From assembly GCA_964519015.1 (NCBI GenBank), contig CAZFHZ010000159.1:1-6550 (forward strand): a stretch of 6,550 bases of DNA. Direction: 5' to 3'. A model generated the notes under the pieces. That model saw nothing but the letters and a program-made list of their open reading frames with translations. It ran no database searches and was not told the DNA's origin. Positions within the stretch are counted from its first letter, which is position 1. Each line of letters opens with the position of its first letter. Of this stretch, positions 1 through 5,776 are shown piece by piece. Made by a program: the position numbers and the translations under genes. The stretch is from CAZFHZ01 sp964519015 (GTDB lineage Bacteria; Blakebacterota; Blakebacteria; Blakebacterales; CAYUVJ01).

Positions 1-2
1 AA

Positions 3-881
3 TTCCAGGCACTCATTCCGTTGTGGGCTCAAAGCGATGTGCTGGCCGTGTTCGACGACAGGCTCATGAGGACGACCCTGTTGAGGACGGATGGCACGCT
101 CGTCTCAATCACATCCTTGCCACCTGGTGCGGCTGCGCCATTTCAGATCCATCCTCTCAGCCAGAGTGGAATGCTCCTGTACTATTATCACCAGATCCAA
201 TCCACCGGCAGCGAAACTCATTACTGGCAAGAGACAATATTTCTGGCAGCCAATGGCGACACAATTGGGACAGTTGCTTCTAGTCGCATCCGGATCGGGA
301 AATGGTTCAGACATGGGAATGGAGTAGGTTATTCACGCATTGTATTCGGTCCGATGTCCCAACTTATCTTCCATCCCGAACGAGGTATTCTGAGCTATCA
401 CAGTGACCTTCCGGAACTTCGTTGGATCACGCCGACTGGGGCGGTGGAGCGGATCATGCAGCTGGAGCTTCCGGTGGAACACCCCACCGCGGAGGAGATA
501 CAGGCCGTAGGGAGGCTCTGGGACCAGCGGGTAAGGGATGCAAAAGGGCAGACACTTGAGAGTTACTATGAGAACTCTCGTCGGCTCCTCGAATTTGCCG
601 ATCCTAAAGCCTACTGGCCAGGAGTTGTACTCGATGACAATGGTTTCATCTGGTTGATGAAGCATCGAGACTACTTGAGGGATCCAGCCACCCAGCATGA
701 ATGGACGCTTCGTCTCATAAGTCCCGAAGGGGAGTACCTTGGTGACGCTGTCTGGCCGGTGAATACATCCCGGATCTCGCGAGGACACCTCCTGAGTGTG
801 GTCGAGAACAAGGATACCGGCGCGGTTGATTTCATTATGTACCGGGCCAGGTCAACGATTCCGGGATTCCTCTACAGGTAG
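3..881 (+). CDS. Six-bladed beta-propeller protein, 3' part (5' end outside window)
   Basis: The reading frame is open from the first bases of the window and ends at TAG 879-881, so this is the C-terminal part (about 292 residues) of a longer gene. A TTG at 21 could serve as a start, but residues encoded before it (F-Q-A-L-I-P) continue naturally into the blade-like run L-W-A-Q-S-D-V-L-A-V-F-D-D, so I treat the gene as truncated by the window edge. The sequence shows repeated beta-strand units of the form 'hydrophobic strand, then T/S-P-x-G-x turn': T-D-G-T-L-V, A-N-G-D-T-I-G, T-P-T-G-A-V-E and S-P-E-G-E-Y-L-G near the end. This is the pattern of NHL-like, six-bladed (DUF5128-type) propellers, which are usually secreted or lipid-anchored. 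No catalytic motif is visible and the ligand is unknown. Composition is much less GC-rich than the genes at 3177-5776. The family call is by pattern, not by alignment. Confidence 0.7.
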   Translation, partial: FQALIPLWAQSDVLAVFDDRLMRTTLLRTDGTLVSITSLPPGAAAPFQIHPLSQSGMLLYYYHQIQSTGSETHYWQETIFLAANGDTIGTVASSRIRIGKWFRHGNGVGYSRIVFGPMSQLIFHPERGILSYHSDLPELRWITPTGAVERIMQLELPVEHPTAEEIQAVGRLWDQRVRDAKGQTLESYYENSRRLLEFADPKAYWPGVVLDDNGFIWLMKHRDYLRDPATQHEWTLRLISPEGEYLGDAVWPVNTSRISRGHLLSVVENKDTGAVDFIMYRARSTIPGFLYR

Positions 882-944
882 AGTGTGAAGAACGGTGCAT
901 AATTCAACTGGAACGGATCACTGACGATAAATACGGACAGACAT

Positions 945-949
945 AGGGA
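945..949 (+). promoter_or_regulatory. Ribosome binding site for the DUF1353 gene
   Basis: AGGGA lies 5 bases before ATG 955 and supports that start over the out-of-frame ATG at 950. The match to the anti-Shine-Dalgarno sequence is only moderate. Confidence 0.4.
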
Positions 950-954
950 ATGCC

Positions 955-1461
955 ATGTGCCGTAACAGCGTCAAGTGGCTCTACCGGGCCGATGATAATT
1001 TCAGATGGGATTCCGGCCTGGAGATAGACGAGGACATGGTCTTCCGGGACGAGCGGGGGGCGATCCGCCTGATCCTCGAGCGGGGAGGGCGCATCACGGT
1101 CACCCGCGGCTATGCCTGGAACGGATGCAGTCCCAAGTTCTGCTTCCTCGACCTGCTCATCGGCACGTCCGACGGGGTCGTGCATGCGCGGACCGGACGT
1201 CCCAAGACCTACTTCGCCTCCATGGTGCACGATGCGCTCTACCAGTTCCTGCAGGCCGACTCACCCGTCAATCGCCGCCAGGCGGACGCCTGCTTCCTGC
1301 GCCTGATGGCCGAATCCGAGTTCGCGCTTCGCTACCTCTACTGGGCGGCGGTCCGGCTCTTCGGCTGGCTCGTCTACGGGGCTAAGAAGACCCGGCGGGG
1401 ATGGCAGGGCAGCCGCCTTGCCGTCCGGGAACTCGCGATGGAACAACGTGAGGACATTTGA
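955..1461 (+). CDS. DUF1353 family protein
   Basis: A 168-residue cytoplasmic-looking protein with no signal peptide. It shows the layout I know for DUF1353 (PF07087): a 'T-R-G-Y-A-W-N-G-C-S-P' segment at about residues 50-60, the hallmark 'M-V-H-D-A-L-Y-Q-F' at 90-98, a following 'R-Q-A-D-A-C-F-L-R-L-M' helix at 108-118, and a C-terminal hydrophobic helix 'Y-L-Y-W-A-A-V-R-L-F-G-W' at 127-138. The conserved polar residues H92, D93 and D111 are all present, so the gene looks intact. The family is common in phages and prophages and also occurs as single bacterial genes; its biochemical role is not established. The tail after residue 142 is basic and probably disordered. It stands alone between two propeller genes, 73 bases after one and 116 bases before the other. 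The start is the first ATG in frame, with AGGGA upstream. Confidence 0.8.
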   Translation: MCRNSVKWLYRADDNFRWDSGLEIDEDMVFRDERGAIRLILERGGRITVTRGYAWNGCSPKFCFLDLLIGTSDGVVHARTGRPKTYFASMVHDALYQFLQADSPVNRRQADACFLRLMAESEFALRYLYWAAVRLFGWLVYGAKKTRRGWQGSRLAVRELAMEQREDI

Positions 1462-1462
1462 G

Positions 1463-1472
1463 AAGGAGGTGA
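1463..1472 (+). promoter_or_regulatory. Orphan perfect Shine-Dalgarno sequence
   Basis: AAGGAGGTGA is a 10-base perfect complement of the usual 16S rRNA 3' tail, stronger than any site in front of a real gene in this window. No annotated gene follows. Nine bases downstream is ATG 1482-1484 followed at once by TGA 1485-1487, and a GTG at 1484 opens a 19-codon frame ending at TGA 1541-1543. The site starts 2 bases after the DUF1353 stop. Part of it (GAGGT, 1466-1470) can pair with ACCTC 1477-1481 in a 5-bp hairpin with a 6-base loop. Confidence 0.5.
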
Positions 1473-1483
1473 GAGAACCTCAT

Positions 1484-1543
1484 GTGAGAAGTGACAGCTG
1501 CACTGGAGTTCTTCGGGTTCGACGGAGTTCAAGGATGACTTGA
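1484..1543 (+). CDS. Possible 19-codon leader peptide or gene remnant (GTG start)
   Basis: The frame begins GTG-AGA-AGT and ends at TGA 1541-1543, giving 19 residues (V-R-S-D-S-C-T-G-V-L, then R-V-R-R-S-S-R-M-T). The only support is the perfect Shine-Dalgarno sequence 11 bases upstream. The peptide is polar and basic at its C-terminal half, with no signal sequence and no run of a single amino acid that would suggest attenuation. It may be a leader upstream of the lipoprotein gene at 1578, the front end of a deleted gene, or meaningless. Low confidence. Confidence 0.2.
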   Translation: MRSDSCTGVLRVRRSSRMT

Positions 1544-1577
1544 GGCAGCACAGGATCCAACTGGCAAAAGGGTTACA

Positions 1578-2675
1578 ATGCGGCGTTGGGCACTACTTGT
1601 ACTACCTGTTTTGGTATTGGCCTACGGTTGTACTGGCGGCCACGAGAATCAAGAGACTGGTCCAGTCCAATCCCTGATCAGCAATCAACCAGAATTCAAG
1701 GAATGGCAGAGTCTCTTCCGTATCGGTACACCTGAGTTCTACGGTGTTGACGGGCCCGCAGAGCATCCTCTGGCCTGGATCAGTCCGATCCAAGTAGGTC
1801 CGGGACCGCGAAACAGTATCATCGTACTTGAGGATAGGACGCCTGACATCAAGGTGCTCTATCCTGGCGGCGAGGTGTTGTCGCTTGGCAGAGGATTAGG
1901 CAGTGGACCGGCTGAATTCCGGGACCTATTCGGGGCCGCCTGGAATGAACAGGTGGGGATTCTGATCGCTGATGGTCCCAATCAACGGATCACACTCTTC
2001 ACAGAGGACGGTGAATACGTTCGAGATCTACATCCGGAGACTACCTGCGATCAATTAGCGCTATCAGGAACCCGTCTGTGGGCGACTGCTTTCGCAGGTT
2101 CCATTCCGGATCGCGTCTTTGGAATCGACGTCGGTACGGGGGACGTTCAAGTTGAAGTTGGGGGCCTCTACACGGAGGAACCGTGGGCAAACAGTCGGTT
2201 CAGCGTAAAGGCAAACATCGCTGCAACCGACAGTCATCTGTTTGTCTCAGTGAGCTACCCGTACGAGATCCAGGAGTACGATAACGACGGGAAACTCATC
2301 GCGATCTTCGGACGCCGTGTCGATTGGTTGGGGCCGCCAGAAGAAATGGATCTCGGTCCATTCGGGACTTCAATGGCCCCCAAGGGTGGTACCGTTGGTA
2401 GGATCGCGGTCCTGCCGGACGGTAGGACAATGGTTCAGCTATATAGGAGAAAGACAGTGGGGACCTTACCAAACGGGCTTCCCGACATCGAATCGACTAT
2501 GTACTACGACATCTTCTCTGCCGAGGGCCGCTGGCTGACAACGATCCCTGGCGAAGCACTTCTTCCGGGAGCACGGACCGGTGCATGGACAATCGCGTCC
2601 GATGGTGCGTTCTGGAGTATTGTCTGGGGCGACTTCCCCCGGATCGCTCGTGTTCCTCTAGGATTCGTACGGTAG
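1578..2675 (+). CDS. Six-bladed beta-propeller lipoprotein
   Basis: A complete 365-residue gene. Residues 1-17 form a lipoprotein signal peptide: basic M-R-R, a hydrophobic core (W-A-L-L-V-L-P-V-L-V-L) and then A-Y-G-C with Cys18 as the likely lipidated residue. Ala at -3 instead of Leu makes this a slightly weak lipobox. A polar linker leads to a beta-propeller: 'I-I-V-L-E-D-R' and 'I-K-V-L-Y-P-G-G-E-V' strands near 81-100, then 'G-R-G-L-G-S-G-P-A-E-F' at 104-114. This is a variant of the 'G-x-G-x-G-P-G-E-F' loop that marks six-bladed NHL-like propellers of this type. Later blades read 'I-T-L-F-T-E-D-G-E-Y-V', 'I-Q-E-Y-D-N-D-G-K-L-I' and 'Y-D-I-F-S-A-E-G-R-W-L'. It is probably exported and anchored to a membrane, with unknown ligand or partner. 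AAGGG at 1568-1572, 5 bases before the ATG, supports the start. Its GC content (about 53% in one counted line) is well below that of 3177-5776. Confidence 0.8.
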   Translation: MRRWALLVLPVLVLAYGCTGGHENQETGPVQSLISNQPEFKEWQSLFRIGTPEFYGVDGPAEHPLAWISPIQVGPGPRNSIIVLEDRTPDIKVLYPGGEVLSLGRGLGSGPAEFRDLFGAAWNEQVGILIADGPNQRITLFTEDGEYVRDLHPETTCDQLALSGTRLWATAFAGSIPDRVFGIDVGTGDVQVEVGGLYTEEPWANSRFSVKANIAATDSHLFVSVSYPYEIQEYDNDGKLIAIFGRRVDWLGPPEEMDLGPFGTSMAPKGGTVGRIAVLPDGRTMVQLYRRKTVGTLPNGLPDIESTMYYDIFSAEGRWLTTIPGEALLPGARTGAWTIASDGAFWSIVWGDFPRIARVPLGFVR

Positions 2676-2694
2676 GGGTATGCATGAGATGCTG

Positions 2695-2717
2695 CCCTGC
2701 ATGTTCGATTGCAGAGG
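2695..2717 (+). terminator. Weak hairpin after the propeller lipoprotein gene
   Basis: Twenty bases after the stop, CTGCA 2697-2701 pairs with TGCAG 2710-2714 around an 8-base loop. Two more pairs, CC 2695-2696 with GG 2716-2717, form across a bulged A. No run of T follows, so intrinsic termination is doubtful. The rest of the gap 2676-2862 shows nothing I can name. Confidence 0.2.
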
Positions 2718-2862
2718 GACGCGGAAAACCAGGGACATCGGTAACAGTACTCCCCGAGCACTAAGCTCACATGTTTCCAGAAGCTAGAGATGACAGTGCA
2801 GGTTGCGGACACGCCTTCTGCCGGCCGAGTGGTTGCGCGGAGTGCTGAGAGGGCAGGGGAAG

Positions 2863-3167
2863 ATGGACCGAGCGCGACTGTTGAGACGTCTGGATACGGC
2901 CTGGGAGGCCCTCGTTGATTCCTACGCCGGCCTGACGGAGTCGGAGATGACGGTGCCGGGGGTGACCGGGACCTGCCGCTCTCCAAGGTGCTGCGGCAGC
3001 GGGATGAGACCCACCAGCGCTTGCTCGACTTCCTCCTTAGCGTCCCGGAAGCGCAGTTCAGCGGGGAGAACCGCTTCCGCCGCCGCTTGCGACTGGACAC
3101 TTACGGTCATTACCGGCGACACTCCACGGCGATACAGCGATGGCGGGAACAACGGCACGAGCGGTAG
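2863..3167 (+). pseudogene. Broken ClbS/DfsB (DinB-like four-helix) gene, internal deletion with frame change
   Basis: Residues from ATG 2863 read M-D-R-A-R-L-L-R-R-L-D-T-A-W-E-A-L and then S-Y-A-G-L-T-E-S-E-M through P-G-V-T-G. This is the standard start of ClbS/DfsB family proteins. After about 2970 this frame turns into unrelated Arg/Ser/Cys-rich sequence. The family's C-terminal half appears instead in the frame beginning GAC 2970: D-L-P-L-S-K-V-L-R-Q-R-D-E-T-H, then L-D-F-L-L-S-V-P-E-A-Q-F, R-F-R-R-R-L-R-L-D-T-Y-G-H-Y and a stop at TAG 3165-3167. The two halves sum to about 101 residues against roughly 155-180 for the family. The missing part is the middle, where homologs have the 'W-S-V-K-D-x-L-A-H-V-T-x-W-E' helix with a metal-site-like His. 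A deletion of about 160 bases that also changed the frame explains this. The intact family is a DinB-like helical bundle; ClbS itself protects against colibactin. An aberrant product of 106 residues could still be read from 2863 to 3183. Confidence 0.75.
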
Positions 3168-3171
3168 GAGG
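3166..3171 (+). promoter_or_regulatory. Strong ribosome binding site of the three-helix membrane gene
   Basis: AGGAGG lies 5 bases before ATG 3177 and overlaps the TAG (3165-3167) that ends the original frame of the broken upstream gene. Before that gene broke, ribosomes finishing it would have arrived at this site, so the two genes were probably translationally coupled. The site fixes the start of the membrane protein at 3177. Confidence 0.7.
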
Positions 3172-3176
3172 ACACC

Positions 3177-3602
3177 ATGTTGATCGAGGTCCATAATCAC
3201 ATCGTCTCGGAACTCGACCAGAGTTCCCGGACCGACACGGTCTTCGTCGTCAGTGCGGTACTCTTCAACCTGGTCGTCCTGGGGATCAACTGGGGAGTGG
3301 CCTCGAATGCCCACAATCCGGAGGGGCAGGCGGGGGGGAGCGACTTCATCCTGGCGATCCTCATACTGGCCACCCTGCTCATCAATGCCTTCTCGATCCG
3401 GGCGCTCGCCGCCGGCCGCCAGACCCGCACCATGCTCCTCACCGGCATTATGGCCATGTACCGAGACCAGGGTGTCGACAAATACTACGACCCGAGTTTG
3501 CTGGACACCTATAGCGCCCGCAACAAGCTCTTTACGGCTGTCCTCGTGGTACTGGCCGCGATCGCGGTCATCGTGCCGATGGTCGAGCGATTGTCCGGAT
3601 AA
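3177..3602 (+). CDS. Small three-helix membrane protein, unknown function
   Basis: A 141-residue protein I do not recognise as a named family. A polar, possibly amphipathic N-terminus (residues 1-20, rich in H, E, D) leads into hydrophobic segment 1 (about 21-39, T-V-F-V-V-S-A-V-L-F and on). A short G/N/P-rich loop (40-55) follows, then segment 2 (about 57-73, F-I-L-A-I-L-I-L-A-T-L-L-I-N). Next is a 40-residue charged section containing 'A-M-Y-R-D-Q-G-V-D-K-Y-Y-D' at 93-105, and finally segment 3 (about 118-135). The charged section with tandem Tyr and Asp looks cytoplasmic and is the likely functional part. A pair of helices followed by a charged helical region recalls SLATT/PycTM-type two-helix membrane effectors, but no defence gene partner is present and I do not assign it. 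It has a strong Shine-Dalgarno site. A G7 run at 3332-3338 encodes G53-G54. Confidence 0.75.
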   Translation: MLIEVHNHIVSELDQSSRTDTVFVVSAVLFNLVVLGINWGVASNAHNPEGQAGGSDFILAILILATLLINAFSIRALAAGRQTRTMLLTGIMAMYRDQGVDKYYDPSLLDTYSARNKLFTAVLVVLAAIAVIVPMVERLSG

Positions 3603-3657
3603 CGGACGGCGAGTCGTCCTACCGGCAAGAGCGCTACCACCGCCACGAACGGACGGC
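3601..3657 (+). repeat. Ten-base direct repeat bounding the gap before the acyltransferase
   Basis: AACGGACGGC occurs at 3601-3610 and again at 3648-3657, with 37 bases between the copies. The first copy overlaps the stop codon of the membrane gene, and its start also forms the right arm of a 5-bp hairpin (GTCCG 3593-3597 with CGGAC 3603-3607). It could be a regulatory pair, a scar of a small duplication, or chance in GC-rich DNA. Confidence 0.3.
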
Positions 3658-3669
3658 TAGACTCCCGGC

Positions 3670-5097
3670 ATGGGTTCACCGGTTCAACTGCCCTTCTGGC
3701 TCTTCCTGCTCCTGCTCGTGCTGGCGCTGGTGGCGGTGCTCGACCGCCTGCTGTTGCCGGGGGTGCGCCGCTATCTGCGCACCCGGGTCAACCGGGTGGT
3801 GGATGAACTGAACCTCCGGCTCCACCTGAAGATCCGCCCCTTCGAACTGACCCGCCGCCAGGTCCTGATCGACCGGCTGAGCTTCGACCCGGAGGTCATG
3901 CAGACGGTCGAAGTGCTGGCGCGGGAGCAGGGAGCTCCGCGTGAGGAACTGATGCGGGAGGTCGGGCGCTACGCCCGGGAGATCGTCCCCGCCTTCAATC
4001 CCTACTTCTACTTCCGGATCGGCTGCTGGGTGGCCCGGCGCTTCGCCCAGTCGATCTACCGGGTCCGGTTGGGTTACTCCGACGAGGCCGGGCTGGCGGC
4101 GGTCCCGGAGGACGCCAGCGTGGTCTTCGTGATGAACCACCGCAGCAACATGGACTACATCCTGGTCTCCTACCTGGCCGCCGCCCGCACGGCGCTCTCC
4201 TACGCGGTGGGGGAGTGGGCCCGGACTTGGCCGCTCCAGTCGCTCATCCGCTCGATGGGGGCCTACTTCATCCGGCGGGACAGCCGGAGCAATCCGCTCT
4301 ACCGGAGGGTCCTGGAGCGCTACGTGGCCATGGCCACCCAGGCGGGGGTGGTCCAGGCGCTCTTCCCCGAGGGGGGGCTGAGCCGCGACGGCACCCTCGG
4401 GGCCCCGAAACTCGGTCTGCTCAGTTACATGCTCCGCTCCTTCGATCCGGCCCGGGGGCGGGACCTGGTCTTCATCCCGGTCGGGATCAACTACGACCGC
4501 GTCCTGGAGGACCGGAGCCTGCTCCTCCGGCTCGACCCGCAGGCCCCGAAGCGGGGGCGGTTGCGCGCGGCGACCCGGACCGTGTCCTTCCTGGGTCACA
4601 ACTTCCTCCTGATGCTCCGCGGGGGATGGCACCGCTTCGGGTACGCCTGCGTGAACTTCGGCCCGCCGCTCTCCCTCCGCGACTGGCTCCGGGAAGGGGA
4701 CCGGAGGCTCGAAGTGGAGGATACCGACCGGATGCGGGGAGAGGTAGCCGACCTGGGCGCGGAACTGATGCGCCGGGTCGGGACGATCGTGCCGGCTCTG
4801 CCGGTGGCGCTGGTCGCCACCGTCCTGCTCGAACAGCGGGAGCGGGCGGTGAGCGCCCTGGAATTGAAGGCGGAGGTGCATCAGCGCATGCGGCGGCTGG
4901 AGGAGCGGGGGGGGCACGTCTACATCCCGCGGAGCGACCGCGACTACGCGGTGACGGTCGGCCTGCGCATGCTCACCCTGCGCCACCTGGTCGAGGAGCG
5001 GGACGGCCTCTACCGGACGGTCCCGGACGAGGCCGAGGTGCTCCACTACTACGCCAACAGCATCGCGCACCTGCCCGGAGCCCGGGGCGATGGATGA
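3670..5097 (+). CDS. PlsB-like glycerol-phosphate acyltransferase (PlsB/PlsC superfamily)
   Basis: A 475-residue protein expected to transfer an acyl chain to glycerol-3-phosphate, or to lysophosphatidic acid, at the cytoplasmic face of the inner membrane. One N-terminal membrane helix (about 8-30) is followed by a helical region (33-135) typical of short PlsB-like proteins. All four acyltransferase blocks are present: block I 'N-H-R-S-N-M-D-Y' at 156-163, with the HX4D pair H157 and D162; block II 'G-A-Y-F-I-R-R-D' at 197-204; block III 'F-P-E-G-G-L-S-R-D-G' at 232-241 followed by P-K-L-G-L-L; block IV 'F-I-P-V-G-I-N-Y-D-R-V' at 268-278. The C-terminal part, ending with 'Y-Y-A-N-S-I-A-H', resembles the PlsB C-terminus. 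It is much shorter than E. coli PlsB (about 807). 'E-G-G' in block III favours PlsB over PlsC-type 'E-G-T'. The exact acceptor cannot be told. An in-frame stop at 3658 makes ATG 3670 the first possible ATG, though no good Shine-Dalgarno is visible. Very GC-rich. Confidence 0.88.
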   Translation: MGSPVQLPFWLFLLLLVLALVAVLDRLLLPGVRRYLRTRVNRVVDELNLRLHLKIRPFELTRRQVLIDRLSFDPEVMQTVEVLAREQGAPREELMREVGRYAREIVPAFNPYFYFRIGCWVARRFAQSIYRVRLGYSDEAGLAAVPEDASVVFVMNHRSNMDYILVSYLAAARTALSYAVGEWARTWPLQSLIRSMGAYFIRRDSRSNPLYRRVLERYVAMATQAGVVQALFPEGGLSRDGTLGAPKLGLLSYMLRSFDPARGRDLVFIPVGINYDRVLEDRSLLLRLDPQAPKRGRLRAATRTVSFLGHNFLLMLRGGWHRFGYACVNFGPPLSLRDWLREGDRRLEVEDTDRMRGEVADLGAELMRRVGTIVPALPVALVATVLLEQRERAVSALELKAEVHQRMRRLEERGGHVYIPRSDRDYAVTVGLRMLTLRHLVEERDGLYRTVPDEAEVLHYYANSIAHLPGARGDG

Positions 5098-5776
5098 ACC
5101 AGCCCCGGCCCGCTCGCGGGTCATCCTGCTGCACGGGCTGCTGCGCACCCCCCGGAGCATGTCCGGACTACGACGCGCCCTCGGGCGGGCCGGCTTCGAT
5201 GCCCTGGCCTGGGGCTATCCTTCCCGGCGTCTCCGCCTGGCCGAACATGTGACCGGGATGGTCGAGCGCCTGCGCGGGCTCGGGCCCTCGGCCGAGCCGG
5301 TCCATTTCGTGGGGCATTCGCTCGGGGCGCTGATCATCCGGGGGGCGCTCCAGGAGGAGATGCCCTTCCCGCTGGGCCGGCTGGTCATGATCGCCCCGCC
5401 GAACCGGGGGGCCCGGCTGGCCGTCCGCTTCGGGGCCCACCCGGTGGCCGGCTGGATCTACGGCCGGCCGACCGAGGACTTCCGGGCCGAGGCCCTGGAC
5501 CTGGAGGGGTTGGGCGTGCCGCCGCTCCCCTTCGGGATCATCGCCGGACGCCGAGGCTTCCACCCGGTCAACCCTTCAGCCTGGCTGGGATTGATGGAGA
5601 CGGCCGGCGGCGAGCACGACGGGACGGTCGCGGTGACGAGCACCCGGCTGGAGGGGATGGCCGACTTCCTGGTGGTGGATGCCCACCATACCTTCATCTG
5701 CAACCACCCGGAGGTGATCCGGGCCACGGTCGCCTTCCTGCGTAATGGGCGGTTCCAGTATGCGCACTCATCATAA
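5090..5776 (+). CDS. Alpha/beta hydrolase (esterase/lipase-like)
   Basis: A 228-residue serine hydrolase with the alpha/beta fold. The oxyanion strand 'V-I-L-L-H-G-L-L-R-T' is at 11-20, then 'S-M-S-G-L' and 'Y-P-S-R-R' (43-47). The nucleophile elbow 'G-H-S-L-G' is at 75-79 with Ser77, followed by 'A-P-P-N-R-G' (102-107). 'H-D-G-T-V' gives the likely acid Asp177, and 'R-L-E-G-M-A-D-F' leads to 'H-H-T-F-I' (199-203) with the likely catalytic His200. The triad is complete. There is no signal peptide or membrane helix, so it is probably cytoplasmic or loosely membrane-associated. The family includes many small bacterial lipase-like esterases; the substrate is unknown. ATG 5090 overlaps the acyltransferase stop by 8 bases, with GGAG 5077-5080 upstream, which indicates translational coupling and a shared role in acyl-lipid metabolism. 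Homologs as I recall end near 'F-L-R-x-G-R-F'; the last six residues (Q-Y-A-H-S-S) are encoded mostly within the overlap with the next gene. Confidence 0.85.
   Translation: MDEPAPARSRVILLHGLLRTPRSMSGLRRALGRAGFDALAWGYPSRRLRLAEHVTGMVERLRGLGPSAEPVHFVGHSLGALIIRGALQEEMPFPLGRLVMIAPPNRGARLAVRFGAHPVAGWIYGRPTEDFRAEALDLEGLGVPPLPFGIIAGRRGFHPVNPSAWLGLMETAGGEHDGTVAVTSTRLEGMADFLVVDAHHTFICNHPEVIRATVAFLRNGRFQYAHSS

Noticed and set aside
897..902. CATAAT as a possible -10 promoter element before the DUF1353 gene
   Set aside because: No acceptable -35 element lies at the right distance, so this is one short match only.
1574..1579. TACAAT as a possible -10 element at the lipoprotein start
   Set aside because: It overlaps the ATG at 1578 and has no -35 element at proper spacing; the AAGGG site points to a leadered message.
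2697..2714. T-arm-like TTCGATT sequence suggesting a tRNA end
   Set aside because: The 5-bp stem does not enclose a 7-base T-loop in the right register, and no acceptor, D or anticodon arm can be built around it.
2756..2768. GAGC-ACTAA-GCTC inverted repeat
   Set aside because: Only four base pairs with no conserved context; expected by chance.
2504..3314. Minus-strand frames across the end of the lipoprotein gene and the ClbS/DfsB remnant
   Set aside because: The products are Arg/Ser/Pro-rich with no family features, and they oppose plus-strand sequence with clear homology patterns.
3676..5160. A 494-codon open frame on the minus strand across the acyltransferase gene
   Set aside because: It is the mirror of a very GC-rich gene, where stop codons are rare in all frames. 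Its product is rich in P, R, H, E and Q with no recognisable motif, while the plus strand has complete acyltransferase motifs.
4215..5252. A 345-codon plus-strand frame overlapping the acyltransferase and hydrolase
   Set aside because: The product is low-complexity, rich in G, A, P and R, and lies in a shifted frame of two well-supported genes.
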